The notes beneath the pieces are model-generated. The model was given only the letters and a program-made list of their open reading frames with translations, had not been told where the DNA came from and ran no database searches. 64,000 bases of DNA, taken from the NCBI RefSeq assembly GCF_003002055.1, contig NZ_PVZF01000007.1, positions 186,001 to 250,000 of the forward strand. The letters run 5' to 3'. Below are positions 59,486 through 64,000 of the stretch, piece by piece (position 1 is the stretch's first letter; every line of letters begins with the position of its first letter). Source of the DNA: Kineococcus rhizosphaerae. Its GTDB lineage: Bacteria > Actinomycetota > Actinomycetes > Actinomycetales > Kineococcaceae. The position numbers and the translations under genes were made by a program.

Positions 59486-60349
59486 GTGACCGCACCCACC
59501 GACGTCCCCACCCGCCGGGAGTTCCGCTCCGACGACGCCCCCACCGAGTTCGCCGAGCACGGCGGGTACCGCTACGCCTACCGGCGGTTCGGCCCACGAG
59601 GCGGAACCCCCCTCGTCCTGTGCCTGCGCTTCCGCGGCACGATGGACCACTGGGACCCCGCCTTCCTGGAGGTCCTCAGCGACGAGCGCGACGTGGTCGT
59701 GTTCGACAACCGCGGGCTGAACCTCACCTCGGGCCCGCCCGCGCAGTCCATCGAGGAGATGGGCCGTGGCCTGCTCGACCTGCTCGACGCGCTGGGGTTG
59801 CCCGAGGTCGACGTCCTGGGCTGGTCCCTGGGCGGGATGGTCGCCCAGGCCGCGGTGCTGGCCGAACCGGGGCGGTTCCGCCACCTCGTCGTCGCCGGCA
59901 GCACGTCGCAGGGGGTCCCGGGTCAGCCCGCGCCCGAGCCGAAGGTCTGGCAGGTCGCCGGGCGCGGGGCGAACGACGACGAGGACTTCCTCTACCTGTT
60001 CTTCCCCGAGACCCCCGCGGGCCGGGCGGCCGGGCTGGCCTCGCTGCGCCGGCTGGACCACCGGCTCCTCGCGTCGGGGGCGGTCGCCTCCCCCGAGGCG
60101 GTGCAGGGCCAGCTCACCGCGATCCGCACGTTCACGGAGGGTTTCTGGGAACGCCTGCCGGAGCTGACGCTGCCGGTGCTGGTCGCCAACGGGTCCCACG
60201 ACGTGATGATCAACAGCTACGCCACCTACGCGATGTCCACGCGGCTGCCGGACGCCCGCGCGCTGCTGTACAGCGACGCCGGGCACGGCTTCCTGTTCCA
60301 GCACGCCGAGGAGTTCGGGGCCGAGGTGCTGCGCTTCCTGCGCGGCTGA
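59486..60349 (+). CDS. Alpha/beta hydrolase (first of a tandem pair)
   Basis: A 287-residue hydrolase with oxyanion strand LCLRFRGTMDHWDP (near residues 44-57), VVFDNRGLNLTSG, nucleophile elbow GWSLGG (Ser114), acid in VANGSHDVMI and His in DAGHGFLFQH near the C-terminus. It starts at GTG 59486 with a GGGAG site. The arrangement and sequence are close to the next gene, so the pair arose by duplication. No signal peptide. Substrate unknown; sequence type fits haloperoxidase/carboxyl-esterase-like enzymes. Confidence 0.9.
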   Translation: MTAPTDVPTRREFRSDDAPTEFAEHGGYRYAYRRFGPRGGTPLVLCLRFRGTMDHWDPAFLEVLSDERDVVVFDNRGLNLTSGPPAQSIEEMGRGLLDLLDALGLPEVDVLGWSLGGMVAQAAVLAEPGRFRHLVVAGSTSQGVPGQPAPEPKVWQVAGRGANDDEDFLYLFFPETPAGRAAGLASLRRLDHRLLASGAVASPEAVQGQLTAIRTFTEGFWERLPELTLPVLVANGSHDVMINSYATYAMSTRLPDARALLYSDAGHGFLFQHAEEFGAEVLRFLRG

Positions 60350-60417
60350 GACCTCGCGCACGCACCCCTGGAACCCACGACGCCGCCGGCGCGGGCCGGC
60401 CCGAGGAGGAACCCACC

Positions 60418-61314
60418 GTGACCACCACCCCTGATCTGCGCGAGACCGCCCCGGCGGACGGCACCGGCCCCACCGGCGCTGCCGCGGCACCCACCCGGAC
60501 CGTGCGGGTCGGCGAGGACACCTTCGCCTACCGCCGCTTCGGCGAACCGTCGGCCACGCTGCCGCCGTTGCTGCTGCTGCAGCACTTCCGGGGCAACCTG
60601 GACTTCTGGGACCCGATCCTGCTGGACGTCCTGGCCGCCGACCGCGAGGTCGTCACCGTCGACCAGCGCGGGGTCGGGGCGTCCACCGGCACCACCCGCG
60701 ACGACGTCGCCGCCACCGCCACCGACACCGCGGCCTTCGCCGCCGCGCTGGGCCTGCGGCACGTCGACGTCCTGGGTTTCTCCCTCGGCGGTCACGTCGC
60801 GCAGGACCTGGCGCTGCGCCACCCGCGGCTGGTGCGCCGGCTGGTCCTGGGCGGTACCGCCCCGCAGGGCGCGCCGAACCTGCACCCGTGGAGCGAGGAC
60901 GTGTTCGCCCTGGCCACCGCCGACGTCACCACGGGCGAGGACTTCGTCGCGCTGTTCTTCTCCGGGTCCACCGAGAGCACCCGCCTGGGCTGGGAGCACC
61001 TGGCCCGGACCGCCGCCCGGCGACAGGACCGCGACGTCCCGACCGACCTGGCCACCCGGGACGCGCAGTACACCGCCCTCATGGCGTGGGGGGTCCCCGA
61101 GTCCGCCAAGCTGGAACGACTGTCCGCGATCCGCCAGCCGACCCTCGTCGCGAACGGCGACGACGACACCATGATGGACACCCGGAACAGCCACTTGCTG
61201 GCCGAGCGGATCCCGGGTGCCCAACTGCGGATCTACCCCGACGCCGGTCACGGCTTCCTCGACCAGTACCCGCGGCTGTTCGGCGAGCACGTGCGCGCCT
61301 TCCTCGGCCGCTGA
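60418..61314 (+). CDS. Alpha/beta hydrolase (second of a tandem pair)
   Basis: A 298-residue paralogue of the preceding enzyme: LLQHFRGNLDFWDP, VVTVDQRGVGAST, elbow GFSLGG (Ser122), acid in VANGDDDTMM and His in DAGHGFLDQYP. The oxyanion HFRG segment and the spacing of motifs match the first copy. It starts at GTG 60418 with a strong GAGGAGGA site. The two differ mainly in the cap region (about residues 145-215), so they may act on related but different substrates. Confidence 0.92.
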   Translation: MTTTPDLRETAPADGTGPTGAAAAPTRTVRVGEDTFAYRRFGEPSATLPPLLLLQHFRGNLDFWDPILLDVLAADREVVTVDQRGVGASTGTTRDDVAATATDTAAFAAALGLRHVDVLGFSLGGHVAQDLALRHPRLVRRLVLGGTAPQGAPNLHPWSEDVFALATADVTTGEDFVALFFSGSTESTRLGWEHLARTAARRQDRDVPTDLATRDAQYTALMAWGVPESAKLERLSAIRQPTLVANGDDDTMMDTRNSHLLAERIPGAQLRIYPDAGHGFLDQYPRLFGEHVRAFLGR

Positions 61315-61353
61315 CGACCCGTGACCACCCCACCCACCCCCCAAGGAGAACCC

Positions 61354-62073
61354 GTGAGTCACCTGCTGGACACGACACTGAAGGCCTACGGCGGTCTGGA
61401 ACGCTGGCGGGAGGTGACCTCGATCTCCGCCCACCGCGTCTTCGACGGGGGCCTGTGGGACCTCAAGCAGGTTCCCGGCGTCGTCGACGAGGGCGAGATC
61501 ACCGTCCGCGTGCAGGAGGAGCACGTCGAGATGCGGCCCTTCACCGCCCCGGACCGCCACCTCACGTTCACGCCCGGGCGGGTGAGCGTCGAGTCCGACG
61601 CGGGTGAGGTCGTCGAGAGCCTCGACGACCCCGTCGCCTCCTTCGCCGGGCACGGCGTGGAGACGCCGTGGACGCACCTGCAGCTGGGGTACTTCTGCGG
61701 GCACGCCATGTGGACGTACCTCACCGAGCCGTACGTGTTCACGTACCCCGGGGTCGAGGTGGAGGAGATCGGTCCCTGGAGCGAGCAGGGCCGGACCTGG
61801 CAGCGGCTGCGGGTCCGGTTCCCGGCGGGGATCGCCACGATGAGCCGTGAGCAGGTGGTCTACGTCGACGACGACGGCCTGGTGCAGCGCCGCGACTACC
61901 AGGTGGACGTCATGGGCGGTTCCCCCGCGGCGCACTACCTGTCGGGCCACCGGGAGGTGAACGGCATCGTGGTCGCGACGTCGCGGCGCATCTACGTGCG
62001 CGGCGAGGACGGCCACCCGCTACCCGAACCGCTGCTGGTGTCGATCGAACTGTCGGACGTCAGCGTCGCCTGA
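61354..62073 (+). CDS. Uncharacterised protein of the hydrolase operon
   Basis: A 239-residue cytosolic protein with no known catalytic motif. It begins LLDTTLKAYGGLERWREVTSISAH and is rich in beta strands, with an aromatic, histidine-containing segment near residues 105-130 (ETPWTHLQLGYFCGHAMWTYL). The overall form resembles a LolA-like beta-barrel that holds a hydrophobic molecule. Homologues are widespread but uncharacterised. GTG 61354 has an AAGGAG site; an earlier in-frame GTG at 61321 does not. It is the fourth gene of the operon. Confidence 0.75.
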   Translation: MSHLLDTTLKAYGGLERWREVTSISAHRVFDGGLWDLKQVPGVVDEGEITVRVQEEHVEMRPFTAPDRHLTFTPGRVSVESDAGEVVESLDDPVASFAGHGVETPWTHLQLGYFCGHAMWTYLTEPYVFTYPGVEVEEIGPWSEQGRTWQRLRVRFPAGIATMSREQVVYVDDDGLVQRRDYQVDVMGGSPAAHYLSGHREVNGIVVATSRRIYVRGEDGHPLPEPLLVSIELSDVSVA

Positions 62074-62100
62074 CGGCGCGGCGGTGGGCAGACTGGCCCG

Positions 62101-62988
62101 GTGACCGCCCTGGCCGACCGCGTCGAGGAGTTCCAGTCCGCCCCCGTCGCGGCGGCGTTCTTCGTCCTGGCCCACCGCAACGACCTCACCCCCGACGACC
62201 TCGCGGACCCGGCCGTCGCCTGCGCGGCCGCGAGCACCGCGCTGCGGGAGCTGAACCCGTGGTCGGGAACGGCGGCGTGGGTCCGGGACGCGGCGGTCGA
62301 GGCCGCGCGTCCCCTGCGCTCCCTCGTGCGGGAGGTGCTGTCGGACGAGCGGAACACCTGGTGGCGGGCCCCGGTCCGGGGCGGTTCCCAGCTCCTGCTG
62401 ACCGGGCGGGAGGACCGCGGGCCCGAGCCCGCCGACGTGCCGGTGCCGACCGGCCCGGTCGACCCGTGGGAGACGTACGCGCAGAAACCCCTGCGGCCGG
62501 TCATCACCTCCACCGAGGTGTCCGGCGGGCCGGTGCGCTCCAGCGCCCATGCTGAACTGGCGTGCGGCCTCAGCGACTGGGACGCGCAGTACCCGGTGCG
62601 GGTCCGCCGGCTGCACGTGGACGAGGGGGCGCGCGTGGCGGAGGTGGGGTCGGCGCGGGACTGGCACGACCTCGTGGTGCGCTACGGCGACCCGGCGACG
62701 CACCCCGGGTCGAGCACGAACCTGGCATCGGCGTCCGGCCTGGACAACGGCCTGGCTCCGACGTGGAGCGCGGTCGCCGCCGACCTCGACGGGGTCCACC
62801 TGAGCTTCGCCGGGTTGCTCAGCGCCCTGTACGTCCCCGTCCACAGCGCCGCCGTCGGGACGACGACGCTGTGGGGGTGGGACTGGGAGTGCACGCACTG
62901 GATCCGCCCGGTCCTCACCGTGGTCGAGGAACTGCCCGAACTCGACGACGCCCCCCGCGCCGCCGAGTTCTGGTTGTCGTTCGACTGA
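62101..62988 (+). CDS. Hypothetical protein at the end of the hydrolase run
   Basis: A 295-residue protein starting at GTG 62101, 27 bases after the previous gene. The N-terminal 80 residues are helical and the rest mixed, with many tryptophans (NPWSGTAAWV, LWGWDWECTHWIRPV). No domain, signal peptide or membrane helix is recognised. Its stop codon is three bases before the rpmJ stop of the convergent ribosomal operon. It may be the last gene of the hydrolase operon or independent. Confidence 0.7.
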   Translation: MTALADRVEEFQSAPVAAAFFVLAHRNDLTPDDLADPAVACAAASTALRELNPWSGTAAWVRDAAVEAARPLRSLVREVLSDERNTWWRAPVRGGSQLLLTGREDRGPEPADVPVPTGPVDPWETYAQKPLRPVITSTEVSGGPVRSSAHAELACGLSDWDAQYPVRVRRLHVDEGARVAEVGSARDWHDLVVRYGDPATHPGSSTNLASASGLDNGLAPTWSAVAADLDGVHLSFAGLLSALYVPVHSAAVGTTTLWGWDWECTHWIRPVLTVVEELPELDDAPRAAEFWLSFD

Positions 62989-62991
62989 ACG

Positions 62992-63114
62992 TCAGCCCTG
63001 GCGGGCCTTCCACCGGGGGTTGCGCTTGTTGACGACGAACACCTTGCCGTGCCGCCGGACGACGATGGAGCCGTCCTTGTCCTTCAGCGACCGCAGCGAC
63101 TTCACGACCTTCAC
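62992..63114 (-). CDS. rpmJ: Ribosomal protein L36, zinc-free paralogue
   Basis: A 40-residue protein, [20 protein letters not shown] followed by [20 protein letters not shown], which is the YkgO-type L36 without the zinc-binding cysteines. The GTG start at 63114 has an AGGAGG site that overlaps the rpsN stop. It is the last gene of a zinc-independent ribosomal operon. Confidence 0.92.
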   Translation of the reverse strand: MKVVKSLRSLKDKDGSIVVRRHGKVFVVNKRNPRWKARQG

Positions 63115-63124
63115 CCCGAACCTC

Positions 63125-63430
63125 CTACCAGCTCGACTTCGTGACGCCGGGCAGTTCCCCGGCGTGGGCCATCTCCCGCAGCGTGACCCGCGAGACCCCG
63201 AACTTGCGCAGGAACCCCCGCGGCCGTCCGTCGGTGGCGTCGCGGTTGCGCAGCCGGGTGGGGCTCGCGTCGCGCGGCAGCCGCTGGAGCGCGAGCTGCG
63301 CCGCGGCCCGCTCGGCCGCGCCCAGCGCGGGGTCCACCGCCGCCGCCTTCAGGTCCCTGCGGCGGGCGGCGAAGCGTTCGACGACGGCCCGGCGCTGCTC
63401 GTTCCGGGCGATCTTCGACGTCTTCGCCAT
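63125..63430 (-). CDS. rpsN: Ribosomal protein S14, zinc-free paralogue
   Basis: A 101-residue S14 of the long form, starting [20 protein letters not shown] and ending [25 protein letters not shown]. The [17 protein letters not shown] segment is intact and there is no CxxC pair, so it does not bind zinc. Its ATG shares one base with the rpmG stop. Confidence 0.97.
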   Translation of the reverse strand: MAKTSKIARNEQRRAVVERFAARRRDLKAAAVDPALGAAERAAAQLALQRLPRDASPTRLRNRDATDGRPRGFLRKFGVSRVTLREMAHAGELPGVTKSSW

Positions 63431-63597
63431 CAGCGTTCCTCGCGGAACTCGACGTGCTGGCGCACGACGGGGTCGAACTTGCGGACGACCATGCGGTCGG
63501 GGTCGTTGCGGCGGTTCTTGCGGGTGACGTAGGTGTACCCGGTCCCCGCGGTCGACCTCAGCTTGATCACCGGACGGACGTCGGCGGACTTCGCCAT
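63430..63597 (-). CDS. rpmG: Ribosomal protein L33, zinc-free paralogue
   Basis: A 55-residue L33 ([40 protein letters not shown]) without cysteines. It replaces the zinc-containing form during zinc limitation in related bacteria. Its ATG overlaps the rpmB stop by one base. Confidence 0.96.
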   Translation of the reverse strand: MAKSADVRPVIKLRSTAGTGYTYVTRKNRRNDPDRMVVRKFDPVVRQHVEFREER

Positions 63598-63833
63598 CAG
63601 ATGCGCTCCCCTCGCGCTCGGATCTGCGCCACCACGGACTCGATGCCCTGGCGGTCGATGGTCTTGATGCCCCGCGCCGACACGGTCAGCGTGACCGTGC
63701 GCCCCAGCGAGGGCACGTAGTACTTCCTGGCCTGGAGGTTGGGGTCCCAGCGCCGGCTGGTCCGGCGGTGCGAGTGCGAGACGGACTTCCCGAACCCGGG
63801 TCGTGCCCCCGTCACCTGGCATCGAGCCGACAC
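63597..63833 (-). CDS. rpmB: Ribosomal protein L28, zinc-free paralogue
   Basis: A 78-residue L28 with [20 protein letters not shown], then [14 protein letters not shown] and [18 protein letters not shown]. It has a single cysteine rather than the four of the zinc form. It is the first gene of the operon, starts with GTG, and reads away from the Zur-like box at 63880. Confidence 0.96.
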   Translation of the reverse strand: MSARCQVTGARPGFGKSVSHSHRRTSRRWDPNLQARKYYVPSLGRTVTLTVSARGIKTIDRQGIESVVAQIRARGERI

Positions 63834-63879
63834 GTCATCTCCTCTGGTCGCCGTACGGTCTGTGCAACACTATCGCGAC

Positions 63880-63894
63880 TGACAATCATTCCCG
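63880..63894. promoter_or_regulatory. Zur-like operator between rpmB and rpmE
   Basis: TGACAATCATTCCCG is an imperfect dyad (TGnnAATnnTTnnCA form) in the 77-base divergent spacer, 16 bases from the rpmE start. It shares AATC-TTCCC with the box before the metal importer at 33082-33096. Confidence 0.6.
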
Positions 63895-63910
63895 ACACGA
63901 GGAGCCCGTC

Positions 63911-64000
63911 GTGCGTCCCGACCTCCACCCCGCCTACGGCGACGTCGTCTTCCGCGACCGCTCCGCCGGCACCGCGTTCCTGGCGGGGTCCACGCTCGTG
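63911..64000 (+). CDS. rpmE: Ribosomal protein L31 type B, N-terminal part
   Basis: The first 30 codons (GTG start, MRPDLHPAYGDVVFRDRSAG, then TAFLAGSTLV) match the type B L31, which lacks zinc-binding cysteines. The 3' end lies outside the window. It is divergent from the rpmB-rpmG-rpsN-rpmJ operon and shares its Zur-like box. Confidence 0.95.
   Translation, partial: MRPDLHPAYGDVVFRDRSAGTAFLAGSTLV

Noticed and set aside
1-64000. CRISPR arrays, tRNA or rRNA genes, insertion sequences, phage or integrase genes
   Set aside because: None was seen. The tandem repeats at 31395 and 57695 have no spacers, and no transposase, integrase or direct-repeat-flanked element is apparent.

Overview
The window is very GC-rich, gene-dense bacterial DNA with actinobacterial hallmarks: a bacterial proteasome activator ending in GQYL, a WhiB-family iron-sulfur regulator, large LuxR-type ATPase regulators, a class F sortase, and very frequent GTG starts. 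The gene set and style suggest a motile actinobacterium of the Kineosporiaceae, perhaps Kineococcus. That placement is inference from gene content; no rRNA or tRNA gene lies in the window to anchor it.

Layout. 1-6.4 kb: the tail of an aldo/keto reductase, a PAP2 phosphatase, bpa, a TetR/SDR divergent pair with a clear operator, a cytoplasmic-looking trypsin-like protease with a small pro-region-like partner, and a HAD phosphatase. 6.5-12.4 kb: a complete ytfQ-ytfR-ytfT-yjfF-type ABC importer (galactofuranose family) behind a LacI-type regulator, with matching operators before both units. 12.5-15.8 kb: a second HAD phosphatase, serS and a lipid/diacylglycerol kinase. 15.8-20.1 kb: a c-di-GMP pair (EAL-GAF-GAF and GGDEF proteins). 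20.2-22.9 kb: poorly characterised low-complexity proteins and a glutaredoxin-like protein. 23-30 kb: pheA, whiB, a GT87 mannosyltransferase-like protein, a large membrane protein and a chemotaxis receptor. 29.9-33 kb: a DUF4397 surface protein with a class F sortase, then an ECF sigma/anti-sigma pair. 33.1-35.7 kb: a Zn/Mn ABC importer behind a Zur-like box. 35.7-40.7 kb: an MmyB-type regulator, SDRs, an azoreductase, a phosphotransferase and an MBL hydrolase.

40.7-62.1 kb is the most unusual part. Three very large LuxR-family (LAL) regulators, one fused to GAF-like and SpoIIE/PP2C phosphatase domains, are interleaved with alpha/beta hydrolases, an esterase, a TDT-family transporter, an ABC exporter, an MFS exporter, an aldo/keto reductase, an isochorismatase-like hydrolase and an uncharacterised protein. 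A 17-bp motif, roughly CAGTCATCGNNCYGATG, recurs upstream of six transcription units here, always in the orientation of the downstream gene. This suggests one local regulon, possibly controlled by the LAL proteins. Its physiological role cannot be read from the sequence; detoxification or catabolism of a small ester or ring compound would fit the enzyme set.

63-64 kb: the zinc-independent ribosomal paralogues rpmB-rpmG-rpsN-rpmJ, divergent from rpmE type B, with a second Zur-like box between them. This box resembles the one before the metal importer 30 kb away, so the window carries two parts of a probable zinc-starvation regulon.
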